Of a DNA stretch of 64,000 bases, positions 45,633-54,905 are shown one piece after another. A program made the translations under genes and the position numbers. The notes beneath the pieces were generated by a model that was given only the letters and a program-made list of their open reading frames with translations, was not told the origin of the DNA and ran no database searches. Origin of the DNA: Paraburkholderia graminis C4D1M (lineage in GTDB: Bacteria; Pseudomonadota; Gammaproteobacteria; Burkholderiales; Burkholderiaceae); assembly GCF_000172415.1 (NCBI RefSeq), contig NZ_ABLD01000013.1, positions 1-64,000 of the forward strand, in the 5' to 3' direction. Positions within the stretch are counted from its first letter, which is position 1. Every line of letters starts with the position of its first letter.

Positions 45633-46846
45633 TGCGCGCCCTCCGGCTGGAGTGCATAGACGGGACTGAAGTCCAGATCCCGGGCGACGATAATCGTGAA
45701 CTCGGTCCCCTGGTTCTGCGTCAGCGTCGGTGGAATGTTGATCGTGCTGTCGAGCACGCGCGAGGCCATGTCATTGCCCTGCTGCTGTGTGTTCTCGAAC
45801 ACGACCGGGCCGTTGCTGTTGCCGCCGCGGGTCGCGAGATAGCCGATCGCGTCCTGCGTCATGCCGAGCAGCATGGCCGCGCCGATACGCTCGCTCCAGT
45901 GGTTATTCACGTAGCCGCTCACGCCGATGCGCCCCAGCGAGTCGGCCGCAGGAGAATCGATCTCGACGGTGACCCCTTCGGGCGTCCTGATACGCGCCGA
46001 CAGGATGAACACCCGCTTCTGTCCGGGCGCGAGGTTCGAGCGGTATTCGCTGTTGACCTGCGAGCCGCGCTCAATCAGTACGACATGGCCGTCATCCGAG
46101 TAGACGTTCTTTGTCACCGTGCAGGTCGAAATGCCCGCCTGCGTCGAATCGAATGCCGTATCGCCGGCACAATCGATCTTGGCGCCTTCGGCAAGAATCA
46201 GGCTGCGATTGCCGAGAAACCCCGCGCGCACTTTGGGCGTCACCGTCGGCGTCAACGCCTGGGCGAGTGGGCTGCTGCCCTGGGACAGGCCGCCGGCCGC
46301 GGGCATCAGGTTTGGCTGCGTGCCGCCTGAGGAGCCGGGCGCTGACGCGGCAGAACCGGCGTCGCCATTGCCCGGTCCACCGGATTGCCCCGCGATCAGC
46401 GGTGCGTCGTAGTAGCTACGCGCGGGTAGCGAACGTACCGGCACCTGGCGGGGCGCCACGGCAGCGGGAGCCGGCGCACCCGTGGTCGCTGCCGCCGGCC
46501 CACTCGCCACTGCGACGGCCACCGAAGCTGGCGGGCTGCCCTCCGCGAAGACCCGCCCCTGCACCGGCTGGTCCTGGACGGCATCGCGCCTCGCCTTCTG
46601 CGCTGCATCGCGCCGTGCGAGGAAGCCGTGGACCGTCCAGACCGCTCCGCCGGTCACGAGGGCCACGATGATCAGCGGCGCAAGCCACCAGGCACGGCGG
46701 CGGCCGCTGTGCTCTCCAAGCTCCGGCATGCCGCGATCTGCGGGCTGGCTCTGGAGTTCACCGTTGATGGCACCGGGGAGTTTTTCACGGTCACTCCCGG
46801 GCCCGACCCCGGGCGCAATCACATTGCGCGGCGTTTGCTCATTCAT
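45629..46846 (-). CDS. virB10: VirB10 channel-spanning protein
   Basis: A 405-residue protein. One transmembrane helix lies near residues 45-65 (WWLAPLIIVALVTGGAVW), then a Pro/Ala/Gly-rich periplasmic linker, then the C-terminal VirB10/TrbI barrel domain (KNVYSDDGHVVLIERGSQV, GVSGYVNNHWSERIGAAMLL). It links inner and outer membranes and senses ATP use by VirB11/VirD4. The ATG at 46846 overlaps the virB9 end by 8 bp. Confidence 0.92.
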   Translation of the reverse strand: MNEQTPRNVIAPGVGPGSDREKLPGAINGELQSQPADRGMPELGEHSGRRRAWWLAPLIIVALVTGGAVWTVHGFLARRDAAQKARRDAVQDQPVQGRVFAEGSPPASVAVAVASGPAAATTGAPAPAAVAPRQVPVRSLPARSYYDAPLIAGQSGGPGNGDAGSAASAPGSSGGTQPNLMPAAGGLSQGSSPLAQALTPTVTPKVRAGFLGNRSLILAEGAKIDCAGDTAFDSTQAGISTCTVTKNVYSDDGHVVLIERGSQVNSEYRSNLAPGQKRVFILSARIRTPEGVTVEIDSPAADSLGRIGVSGYVNNHWSERIGAAMLLGMTQDAIGYLATRGGNSNGPVVFENTQQQGNDMASRVLDSTINIPPTLTQNQGTEFTIIVARDLDFSPVYALQPEGAQ

Positions 46847-47675
46847 GGCCGTCGCTCCGCAGGACACGCTTCACACCGTTCACCGTCGTGCCGTTTGCTG
46901 GTGGTACGCCGTCCACATCGAACGCGTCGTTCCACAGACCGACCACCTCGTCGCCCAGACGCAGCACGAAACGCCGGGCCACCTCGTGTACGACGATGAC
47001 GTCCTCTTCCATGTGCCGGTCAACGACGCTCTCGCTGTCGTTGTCGGCCACGCGGAAGATCGCCGGGATGCGGCGGTTGTCCGGAATGCGGATATAAGTG
47101 AAGCGACCGTCGTCCCACGCGGCGCTCGGCGCGATGTCCGCCGAGTGCGGCATCACCTGCATCGAGTAAGCACTGTTGCGTACCACCGGCGACCGGGCGA
47201 GGCGCTCGCGCACGAGCGCCGCATCGTCTGCCGCCTTTGTCTTCGCTGCCTGCGCGTCCGGGTAGACAAACGTGATGCGGTACATCTCGTCGTCGTTACC
47301 GAAACGGGCCTTAAGCGGCAGCACGATCAGGTCAAAGCTGTAGCTATGCCGGTCAGTGCGGATTTCCAGGTTCGTATCGTGTGCGGCGAGCTGCGGCTTG
47401 AGGTAGACGTCGTGGTCGCCGCGGTTTGCAACCACCTGCCAGCCGTCCCGGTCACCTGGGGCCACCACGAGAATGTGCTCGGCCGGGTCGAGTGCGATGT
47501 GTGTAGCAAAACCTCGCTGCGCCACAATCCGCACCACCTGGTCCTGCTGGTACACGACCTGCCGCACGCGCGAGTCGCCAGACCACCCTGGTACGTCATA
47601 GGCGCAGGCACCGGCAGAGCCTCCACCCAGCACTGCCGCCACCGCGACGGTTCGCATTAGCCTGCCCCTTCTCAT
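46839..47675 (-). CDS. virB9: VirB9 outer-membrane core protein
   Basis: A 278-residue VirB9/CagX-type protein with a short signal peptide (from the second ATG at 47657, RTVAVAAVLGGGSAGACA). The family blocks RIVAQRGFATHIALDP, NLEIRTDRHSYSFDL and the C-terminal VVHEVARRFVLRLGDEVV are present. The ATG at 47675 shares a base with the virB8 stop (TGATG); the one at 47657 has AAGGGG upstream and may be the true start. It forms the outer ring with VirB7 and VirB10. Confidence 0.9.
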   Translation of the reverse strand: MRRGRLMRTVAVAAVLGGGSAGACAYDVPGWSGDSRVRQVVYQQDQVVRIVAQRGFATHIALDPAEHILVVAPGDRDGWQVVANRGDHDVYLKPQLAAHDTNLEIRTDRHSYSFDLIVLPLKARFGNDDEMYRITFVYPDAQAAKTKAADDAALVRERLARSPVVRNSAYSMQVMPHSADIAPSAAWDDGRFTYIRIPDNRRIPAIFRVADNDSESVVDRHMEEDVIVVHEVARRFVLRLGDEVVGLWNDAFDVDGVPPANGTTVNGVKRVLRSDGHE

Positions 47676-48418
47676 CACGCACCGCCCGCAGCAGGTGACG
47701 ATGTCGCCGACGCCGCAGGTGCCGACGCCGCAGGCGTGTATTCGGGATCGCGGCTGTATGCCGTCACCCTGAACCCGAACGGGTTCTCGATCGCCGTGCG
47801 TTCGCGCGTGAAGGCGGTCGGCCGGTAAGTGAAGGCGAGCGTGATAACGAAGCGCTGCGGCGGCTCCGCGTTATCGATGGCGTTCTTCCACGTCGTACGC
47901 TCGACGTGCACGACGGCACGCCCAGTTTCGTTCGGCACGAGCGTCGTCGACAGGATGCGGATGCGCCGCTGCGTGTTCGCCCCGAGCTGGCGGTCCAGTG
48001 CGTCGGGGCCGCTGTAGATCGCCCGGTAGTCCCGCGCCACACGGTCGTCGCTCATTTCAAGCACGCGGTCGTAGTCCATCTGCAGAAGGCCCCAGTCGTA
48101 ACGCTCGCGCGAGCGCACGTACACCTCCACCCAGTGCTTGTCCTCGACGTCGCGCATGCGCATCTGCTTCGCGTCAAGTACGTCGATCACCTGCGCCTCA
48201 CCGGTCAGACGGTCGACTTCGATGGGCAGCGGCACGACCCGGTAGAAAGGGACCATCACGGCCAGTGCAACCGCACAGAGGAAAGCGACCACCACGGAAG
48301 CCGCCGCCACGTGCCATGCCCGACGCTCCGAGCGCTCCTGTAGGTGCGTGACCGACACCTCGAAATCGAGTGCCCGGCGATAATCACCTGACTCGCGCAC
48401 GTCGCGGTCACTGTTCAT
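47675..48418 (-). CDS. virB8: VirB8 inner-membrane assembly factor
   Basis: A 247-residue protein with one transmembrane helix near residues 38-60 (VAAASVVVAFLCAVALAVMV) and a periplasmic NTF2-like VirB8 domain (HWVEVYVRSRERYDW, RRIRILSTTLVPNETG, FVITLAFTYRP). It nucleates T4SS assembly. The start at 48418 lies inside the end of virB7 (overlap 11 bp), which supports this choice over an upstream in-frame start. Confidence 0.92.
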   Translation of the reverse strand: MNSDRDVRESGDYRRALDFEVSVTHLQERSERRAWHVAAASVVVAFLCAVALAVMVPFYRVVPLPIEVDRLTGEAQVIDVLDAKQMRMRDVEDKHWVEVYVRSRERYDWGLLQMDYDRVLEMSDDRVARDYRAIYSGPDALDRQLGANTQRRIRILSTTLVPNETGRAVVHVERTTWKNAIDNAEPPQRFVITLAFTYRPTAFTRERTAIENPFGFRVTAYSRDPEYTPAASAPAASATSSPAAGGA

Positions 48419-48572
48419 GGCCGCCTCCATCCGATGGTGGAACGGGCGGCACAGTGTTCACCGGAACGCGGTGTGAACCGTCCGGCAACACAGGTTTGGC
48501 TAGGCTTCCCGAGCATCCATTAATCAGTACGACTAACTGGATTGCCAGGACTGGAACGACGGACCGGATCAT
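48408..48572 (-). CDS. virB7: VirB7-like small lipoprotein
   Basis: A 54-residue protein beginning MIRSVVPVLAIQLVVLINGC. It has a type II signal peptide with lipobox INGC (lipidated C20), followed by a Pro/Val-rich tail. Size, lipobox and place between virB5 and virB8 identify it as the VirB7-type lipoprotein that stabilises VirB9 at the outer membrane. It overlaps virB8 by 11 bp. Confidence 0.8.
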   Translation of the reverse strand: MIRSVVPVLAIQLVVLINGCSGSLAKPVLPDGSHRVPVNTVPPVPPSDGGGHEQ

Positions 48573-48608
48573 GTCAGCCTCCTCGGTTTGCGGACTCGGT
48601 TGCCAAAC

Positions 48609-49316
48609 TCAGTTGCCAAAACTCGCAGGCACCATCTGGTCCTGCAGCCGTGCCGTATTGCCGGCGCGCTTAAGCACGAGTTCCTGCTGCTGCCCGGTGA
48701 TGAGCCGGTCTTCTGCTTCGGCCAGCATCCTGAAGAGTTGCAGCTTCGTCATCTCGTTGGCCACTGCCGCGCTCTCGATCTGGATGCGAGCCTGCAGTTC
48801 CCCGATGCCTTTCTGGTCCTGCGTCACATTGATCTGCCGCATCAGGGCCTCGATCTGATCGAGCTCCTGAAGTTGGGTCTGGTACGCCTGGGTTGTGAAT
48901 GCCTTGTCCTGAAAAGGCTTGTTCAGCGCGCGCTGGCAAACCTGCTGGTCGATGCCGCTCTGGTCCTCGCAGTCGTAAATTTTGCTGGCCGAGCGCAACG
49001 TCTGCGCGCTGCCAGTCAGCCCCGCATAGCCGCCGTTCTGGATCGCCGCGTAGACGGACTGCCAGTTCGGCGGGAGCGACTTCGACAGGACCGGATTGCT
49101 CATCAGTTCGCCGAAGCCTCGCGTGCCGCTGAGCGACTGGTATAGCTGAAGCTCCTGCTGCACCTGCTGTTTCAGCTGCGCCACGGTCGCGATGGCCTGC
49201 ACGACGTTCTGCGCGTCATACACAGGAATTCCCTGCGCACGGACGCCGGGAGACAGACCGGTGGTCGTCACTGCCGCAGCGGCTACCAGCGCGCGGCGTA
49301 CACCTGAAGTGATCAT
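48609..49316 (-). CDS. virB5: VirB5 pilus-tip protein
   Basis: A 235-residue secreted protein with a signal peptide (cleaved near SPGVRA-Q) and a long helical body rich in Gln (VAQLKQQVQQELQLYQSL, then TKLQLFRMLAEAEDR), as in VirB5/TrbJ proteins. VirB5 sits at the pilus tip and aids contact with recipients. It overlaps virB6 by 4 bp (ATGA). Gene order virB6-virB5 is reversed compared with Agrobacterium. Confidence 0.85.
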   Translation of the reverse strand: MITSGVRRALVAAAAVTTTGLSPGVRAQGIPVYDAQNVVQAIATVAQLKQQVQQELQLYQSLSGTRGFGELMSNPVLSKSLPPNWQSVYAAIQNGGYAGLTGSAQTLRSASKIYDCEDQSGIDQQVCQRALNKPFQDKAFTTQAYQTQLQELDQIEALMRQINVTQDQKGIGELQARIQIESAAVANEMTKLQLFRMLAEAEDRLITGQQQELVLKRAGNTARLQDQMVPASFGN

Positions 49317-50470
49317 GATGTTGACCCTCCATCGTTTCCCTGGCCGCCCAGGTGCTCACGAGCTGCGCGCTGGTAGGCTGGGATCGAACCGCTTCGCGCG
49401 GCGCCATCGGAAATTTTTCCGCCCGGCTGCGGCGGACCGTGTCCGAAGCGCATCGCAGTGCCGACGCCGCGAAGTGCCTGCCGTGCAACGTATCCCGCAG
49501 CGAAGGCGCCGAACCCGGACAACGTGGCGCCGCCAGCCAGACCGGACGCAACTGCGGGCAGTTGCCAGCCGATGGTGGCCAGCAACACGCCAGTTGCGCA
49601 CATCCCAAGTCCCGCTCCCCAGGATGCAGCGTTCTCGAGCGCACCCTGAACAGCCCCTGTCAGTGCGGAAGCATTCGTATCGGGCGACGCGGTCGTCACC
49701 CCGAACGGCGCAAGATCTGCTGAAAACGCCGTCAATGCCATGCCCAGAAACGCTGCAATGAGCACCTGCAGTAGCGCATAGTTGGCGAGCTTCGCGGTCC
49801 ACGCCTCGAAGAATCGCGCGGTCGCGCCGAACGCGCCACAGGCAATGAACAGTGGACCAAGGCCGAGCACCAGGTCCAGCAGCAGCCTCGCCATCACGAC
49901 CTCGAATGCGAGGACGATCAGAAAAACAGAAGCGCCGAGTGCCGCCACCAGCCCACAGGCGAAATCGCCAATGCCTGCGACGATGCCAGCGATGCTTAGT
50001 CCTTCGTGCGTTGCCTTGTTGAAGTACGCATCCATCACCAGATCAATCTGACGGTCGTAGCAGTCGAGGGTCTGATAAATGGCCGACGCGCTCGAGCCTG
50101 CCACGCTGCTGCCAGTCACTGTTCCGCAGCCGGGGTTGCCTGTGCCGGCATTGGCCGCCGCGGTCTGGATCGTCTGGGCGAGGCCCGTCGTCGCGCCTTC
50201 CACTGCTGTGACGACCTGTGACTGGTAGATGCCCGAGCCGAGTGCAAAGGCAAGCATGATGGCCACCTTCAGGCCGCGCCATGCGAATGCCGGTACCGAC
50301 TCGTGCGCCTCGCCGCGCACCACGGCAAACCCGTATGCGACGACCCAGATCGTCAGGGCCGTTGTGACTACGGGTACGAGCGCGCCAGACACGGCCGAGG
50401 ACACGCTCGTCACATACGTCGACATGCCGTTCTCGAGCGTGCCGCCGACCGCGGTGAAAAGGCCGCTCAT
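49313..50470 (-). CDS. virB6: VirB6 polytopic membrane protein
   Basis: A 385-residue TrbL/VirB6 protein with at least five hydrophobic helices (including LVPVVTTALTIWVVAYGFAV and VFLIVLAFEVVMARLLLDLV) and the VirB6-type loop around LGPLFIACGAFGATARFFEAW. It forms part of the inner-membrane channel. The ATG at 50470 shares a base with the virB4 stop (TGATG); a GTG at 50473 is the alternative. Confidence 0.9.
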   Translation of the reverse strand: MSGLFTAVGGTLENGMSTYVTSVSSAVSGALVPVVTTALTIWVVAYGFAVVRGEAHESVPAFAWRGLKVAIMLAFALGSGIYQSQVVTAVEGATTGLAQTIQTAAANAGTGNPGCGTVTGSSVAGSSASAIYQTLDCYDRQIDLVMDAYFNKATHEGLSIAGIVAGIGDFACGLVAALGASVFLIVLAFEVVMARLLLDLVLGLGPLFIACGAFGATARFFEAWTAKLANYALLQVLIAAFLGMALTAFSADLAPFGVTTASPDTNASALTGAVQGALENAASWGAGLGMCATGVLLATIGWQLPAVASGLAGGATLSGFGAFAAGYVARQALRGVGTAMRFGHGPPQPGGKISDGAARSGSIPAYQRAAREHLGGQGNDGGSTS

Positions 50471-52446
50471 CACGCACCTCTTTCCGGCAGACGCCGGGCC
50501 CGCGCGCTGGGTGTGGGCCCGGTCGCGCGACGCTTCGCCAGTCGCTCATGAAACACGGGAAGCCACGCGAGAGGATCGTCGCCGACCTCCGCACGGATCC
50601 CGTCGAGCAGTTCAACGTTGTCCGTCGTCCCGGACAGCACGTCGAGCACATCACCGAGTCCAGCCAGATCCAGCCTGCCGATGGCCGAACGGTGACCCTG
50701 CTTCATGAGGAAGAGGCGGCTGTTCTCGCCGAGAGACCGAACGATGCTGAATTCGGCCTCAGTCAGCTTGAAGCCACGCACGTAGTCATCGTAGTCAGCG
50801 CGCGGATTCGGCAGGAAAAAGAAGGTGGCCGTCTGCTCGACCAGGGCCCGCGCGATGTCACTTCGCAGCAGATCGGCCGGGGACTGCGTATCGAAGATGC
50901 CCAGACCGTTCTGCTTGCGGATCGTCTTCTGCTTGTCCTTTGCGAAATCCGTGAAGACGGGATCGCCCAGGCGTTTCCAGAATTCGGTCATCACATACAC
51001 AAAGCGCCGGCCGTCGATCAGGCTTTCAGTCAGATGCAGCAGATACATCGTGACTGGCGTCGACACCTCCGGATCGTCGAGCAGTTCCGTATCATCGAAT
51101 CCGAACAGCTGGTTATCGCTGAAATCGAGCAGGTCCGACGGGTTGTCGAGCACCCACCCCAGCCGCCCGCCAGCGCACCATTTCGTCAGGCGCGCATGCA
51201 GGCTGTTCTCGCCTACGGCGGGCAGCAGCTGCCGGACCATCGACAGCCGCCGCAGCCGCCGTTCCATGCGTGCGACCTCCCGCACGGCACGCGAAACGTC
51301 GAGTTCATCCTTCGCCGACAGCAGGCTGCCGGTGTCGACCAGACGGCGCACCAGCCGCTCCCAGAAATCCAGCACGGCCTCGTCAGGATCGAGCTGAAAC
51401 GGATTCAGACCCGTCGGGACCCCCCGCCGGAACACCGTGTAACGGCCGCCCATCGCCCGGACCGCGATCTCGGTGCCACGGTCCTTGTCGTAGACGACGC
51501 CCGTGAGGCCATACTTCATCGCCATCGCGAGCAGGAAAAGCTCGAGCACGGTTTTGCCGGCACCCGCCTGACCGATGATCTGTGTGTTGGCGAGCGCCTT
51601 TTCGTCGCCCGAGTCCTTCTTTTCGGGCGTCGCATGGAAGTTCAGGTACAGCGGCTGGCCGCTCGGCGTCTTGACGATCGTGATCGCCTCGCCCCACGGA
51701 TTGCGATCACGCTTGCCGGTCGCGAAGTTGTGCAGACTTGCGAGCCCACAGAAATTGCGCGAAGTGAGCTTTGCCTCGCGCGGTCGGTAGCGCCAGTTAC
51801 CAGGCAACTGGGCGAACCACGCTGCGTCCGCCACCAGATCGACGAGCGCCGTCTGGAAGCCCACGTCCGCGAGCTGTGTGCGCGCCTTCGCCACGTGCCG
51901 CGCGACCTCATCGGGCCGGTCGCCGAGCACGGCCAGTGAATAGTGATATTCGCCGAGCACAAAATCACCATTGACCAGGTCATCCAGCGCCCGATCCATG
52001 GCCTGAACCTGCGACACCGCCACATCCTCGCCCGCAATCAGCTGGTTGCGCTGGCGTTCGAGCGCCTCCTTCGCCGTGGGCCGGTCAAGGATCGTGAAGC
52101 TCTGGGTCTCGATATACTCGAAATCGCCATAGAGCAGACCGTCGAGGATCCCTGGCTCTGTCTCTTCGGGATAGTCCTTAAGGTCGAGTAGCGCCGCATA
52201 ACGCGTCGCCCCCGGCATGCGGATCTCGACTTTCTCCGTCCGGAAGAACAGCCGCGACGTCGGCAGTGCCTCCGCAATACGGCCCGACGGGACAGGCACG
52301 GACTCCCATCCACCGTTCACGAGATAGCCGAGGAACTCCAGTGCCGACGAGAAACGCACCGGCCGCTGCGTGTAACGGATCGGCTGCGGTAGACACCGAG
52401 CGCCACCGGGTCCCAGGGCTTCAGACTGACTCGAGCTGGGCGGCAA
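50470..52446 (-). pseudogene. virB4: VirB4 ATPase, C-terminal part of a broken gene
   Basis: A 658-codon frame holding most of VirB4. From FSSALEFLGYLVNGGWESVP onward it is typical, with Walker A in NTQIIGQAGAGKTVLELFLLA, Walker B near RRFVYVMTEFWK and the end LPVFHERLA. Its first 30 residues (SSSQSEALGPGGARCLPQP) are not VirB4-like. The expected sequence there lies in another frame (SLKPWDPVALGVY at about 52427-52389). So the gene seems to carry two small frame changes between 52385 and 52430. It could start at TTG 52446 and still make an ATPase domain, but full-length VirB4 is not encoded as read. Confidence 0.8.
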
Positions 52447-52936
52447 GCTCTGCCATCACCTTCAGGGCTTCGTGCTGGTCCCGCCGGATATCAGCGGGGG
52501 TGCGGCGTGCCGCCTGACTGAAGAAACGCCCCAGGCGCGTGCGGTGCGGACGGTAGACGAGCGTCAGGTACAGTTCGTTGGCCATCATCCGGTAGCCGGC
52601 AAAGCTCGCGTAGTAGCGCGTCGCGAGTTCCTCGCAGAACCGGTTGCCGTACGGCGTCGCGAAGTGGTCGGTGACGCGCCGGCGTATCCGGTGCGACCAG
52701 AGCCCCGTGTGGCCACCCGGCAGACTGCGCACCAGCTGGTTAAATCCTTCGTGACGCACAAGGATGTCGCCTGGATCAGCCGCTTCGAAGGCGATGCCCG
52801 CGATCTTCCAGACACGCAGATAGTCCCCTTCGCGCGTGCGGATCACGTGGTCGGTGACGTGCGAGGAAAACGGCACGAAGTCCGCGAGCACGACCTCGCG
52901 TCCGGCCACGTCGGCAAGTTGCGGCTGTACGCGCAT
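52421..52936 (-). pseudogene. virB4: VirB4 N-terminal part of a broken gene
   Basis: A 171-codon frame matching the VirB4 N-terminus (LADFVPFSSHVTDHVIRTRE, DYLRVWKIAGIAFE, YRMMANELYLTLVYRP). It stops at 52421 just after AAQLESV, where intact relatives continue. It follows virB3 by 1 bp. VirB4 energises pilus biogenesis, so this break bears directly on whether transfer works; a sequencing error is the main alternative. Confidence 0.8.
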
Positions 52937-52937
52937 G

Positions 52938-53294
52938 TCAGCACCTCCTCCTGATGCGCAACGGCACGTAGGCGTGCGCACCCCAGAAGCGGCGGTTGCG
53001 CTGGCGAGACACCATACGGATGCACAATGCGAGCTGCGTGAGGCGCTGGTCATCGTGGCGCGTGACAGAGCGCATCGTGACGAAGACGGGAATCAGCAGC
53101 AGCACAATGCCGACACCCACCGGCGGACTCGCGAGCAGCGCCCAGATCGCGGGAATCAGGATGCTGCCGCCCACGATCAGGAACGGCACGAGCGGCACCC
53201 CCCAGAGCATCGCCGGTCGTGTGCAGCCCTTGAAGACCGGATCGCACAGTGGATTCATGCGCGGATTCGTATCCGGATTCATATGCGGCTTCAT
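52938..53294 (-). CDS. virB3: VirB3 membrane protein
   Basis: A 118-residue protein (or 106 from the ATG at 53258) with the VirB3 signature NPLCDPVFKGCTRPAMLWGV and two membrane helices (VPLVPFLIVGGSILIPAIWA, VGIVLLLIPVFVTMR). The extra N-terminus repeats an NP motif (NPDTNPRMNP). VirB3 works with VirB4 and pilin in the inner membrane. Confidence 0.9.
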   Translation of the reverse strand: MKPHMNPDTNPRMNPLCDPVFKGCTRPAMLWGVPLVPFLIVGGSILIPAIWALLASPPVGVGIVLLLIPVFVTMRSVTRHDDQRLTQLALCIRMVSRQRNRRFWGAHAYVPLRIRRRC

Positions 53295-53307
53295 ATGCGC
53301 CTGCGCC

Positions 53308-53649
53308 TTAGCTCGTCGGGATCAGCATCGCTGCGATCACCGTGGCGCAGCCCACAAAGAGGCCCCCGATGAACACGTTGGCGATGTCGCCAAAGCGTGC
53401 GTGCTGGAACATCATCTTGAAGCCCGCCCAGATGATCGAGATGGAACACACCACCGCACCCACGCTGAGCAGCGTGGTCTGGATCGTCGTAAGCAGTGTG
53501 TTGACCTGCGAGAGCTGCGCGTATGCCGGTGTTACTGTCACCGTCAATAGCGCCGCAATCCCGAGCCCGTTCCGGCCGGCTCGCGCCGACGCGGGAACCC
53601 GCGTCGCCTTCGCCATCGCCGCACACTTGATCTGTAGTCCTGATTTCAT
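53308..53649 (-). CDS. virB2: VirB2 major pilin
   Basis: A 113-residue prepilin with a long signal peptide ending TPAYAQ and two hydrophobic helices (TLLSVGAVVCSISIIWAGFK, VFIGGLFVGCATVIAAMLI) of TrbC/VirB2 pilins. AGGAG lies 7 bp before the ATG at 53649. The mature pilin of about 70 residues polymerises into the conjugative pilus. Confidence 0.9.
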   Translation of the reverse strand: MKSGLQIKCAAMAKATRVPASARAGRNGLGIAALLTVTVTPAYAQLSQVNTLLTTIQTTLLSVGAVVCSISIIWAGFKMMFQHARFGDIANVFIGGLFVGCATVIAAMLIPTS

Positions 53650-53685
53650 GAAATACTCCTGCTGCACATATCGTGCTCTACTCCG

Positions 53686-54333
53686 TCAGAAGACGACGGC
53701 ACTTTCCTGCGTCAGGTCATCCACTACACCGGTCGGGCTGTTTCGCTCCCCGTTCCTGGTCGATGGCGTTGGACGCGGGACGCGCGACGCATCGGAGGGT
53801 GCGCCCTGCCGACCGGACGGAATCACGCGAATGGGTGGAACGCGGGCGGTCGTCGGAGGAACCAAAAGTTCCGGGCGCGCGGCATCAGCGACGACCCGTT
53901 GCACGTAGCCCGTACGAAAACCCGTGGAAAAGTCGCCGCTCGCATAGCATGAAAGGCCCGCGCGCAATGCGTCCTGCACCTGCGGATATCTGGGGCTCGC
54001 GCGCTCGAAGCAGCCCTGCAGAATGGCAGCACCGGCGGCGAGATTGAGGCAAGGATCGAAAACGGCCTGCGGCGTCAGCCCCAGCCTGACCCAGTTCGAG
54101 CGGTTCACCTGTGCGAGCCCTGCGCTGTAGTCCCATCCGCCGCTCTGCAGTGCGCGTGCCGTCGCAACAGCCTCATCGAGATTTGCGGGCTGCCGCTCGA
54201 GGCGTCCCCCTACCACGCCGATCGCGTACGGGTTGAAGCCTGACTCGACCCGCACGACGGCTGCCATCGTCGAGGGCGCCACGGGCGGCGCGCACTGCTG
54301 TGTCAGCGCGAGAAATGCGGCGAGCGGAATCAT
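53686..54333 (-). CDS. virB1: VirB1 lytic transglycosylase
   Basis: A 215-residue protein with an SLT fold: catalytic Glu in VVRVESGFNPYAIGVVG, then SAGLAQVNRSNW and the C-terminal RTGYVQRVV. The last 60 residues are a Pro/Arg-rich tail. It opens the peptidoglycan for channel assembly. It overlaps the TrbM/KikA-like gene by 4 bp. Confidence 0.9.
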   Translation of the reverse strand: MIPLAAFLALTQQCAPPVAPSTMAAVVRVESGFNPYAIGVVGGRLERQPANLDEAVATARALQSGGWDYSAGLAQVNRSNWVRLGLTPQAVFDPCLNLAAGAAILQGCFERASPRYPQVQDALRAGLSCYASGDFSTGFRTGYVQRVVADAARPELLVPPTTARVPPIRVIPSGRQGAPSDASRVPRPTPSTRNGERNSPTGVVDDLTQESAVVF

Positions 54334-54905
54334 TGGCCACCTCCCTGTCCGCCAGAACTCCCGTCCCGCCCGAGAAAGAGGCGTGCCGACCGGGTCGGGT
54401 CATAAGGAACAGCCGAACTGCCGGTCCCATAGAATTCCGTGATCGTGCGGTCCGCGCCTCTCGCATCCCACCAGACCCGCGTGTACAGTGCGCCGTTGAT
54501 CTCGACGTTGATCGCGCCACGCGCATTGCACAGCAGCTCGCTGCGCTCAGGGCCACCCCAGTACAGCAGATCCTCACGGCAGTAACCGGCATTCGCAAAG
54601 ACGTTCACCGCCGATGTGGCATCTAAGCCGCCTGCTCGGAAGTCGCAGGCCGGAAAAGGGTCGCCGCGGCGCAAGGCCGCCCACAGTTTCTCGATTGGCG
54701 GGACGCACTCGCCGTACTGTTCAGGGCCGCCAGGATTGGACAGGCACAGGATCACCTGACAGCCCCAGTCGTCGGCACGGGCAGTGCCAGGCACCAGGGT
54801 TGACCCAGCGACGAATACAGCGATGACGGTAGCCCAGCGGCGCAACGCCCGCAGCAGCGCGTGACCGGTGATCGCAATGTCGAATGAGATGGCCGCGTCA
54901 CGCAT
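54330..54905 (-). CDS. TrbM/KikA-family conjugal transfer protein
   Basis: A 191-residue exported protein. A hydrophobic signal (WATVIAVFVAGSTLVPGTARA) is followed by a cysteine-bearing mature domain (CQVILCLSNPGGPEQYGEC) recognisable as TrbM/KikA type. Such proteins accompany P-type T4SS loci and are required for transfer in IncP and IncN relatives, with no known biochemical activity. The ATG at 54905 overlaps the upstream ATPase gene by 8 bp. Confidence 0.7.
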   Translation of the reverse strand: MRDAAISFDIAITGHALLRALRRWATVIAVFVAGSTLVPGTARADDWGCQVILCLSNPGGPEQYGECVPPIEKLWAALRRGDPFPACDFRAGGLDATSAVNVFANAGYCREDLLYWGGPERSELLCNARGAINVEINGALYTRVWWDARGADRTITEFYGTGSSAVPYDPTRSARLFLGRDGSSGGQGGGQ

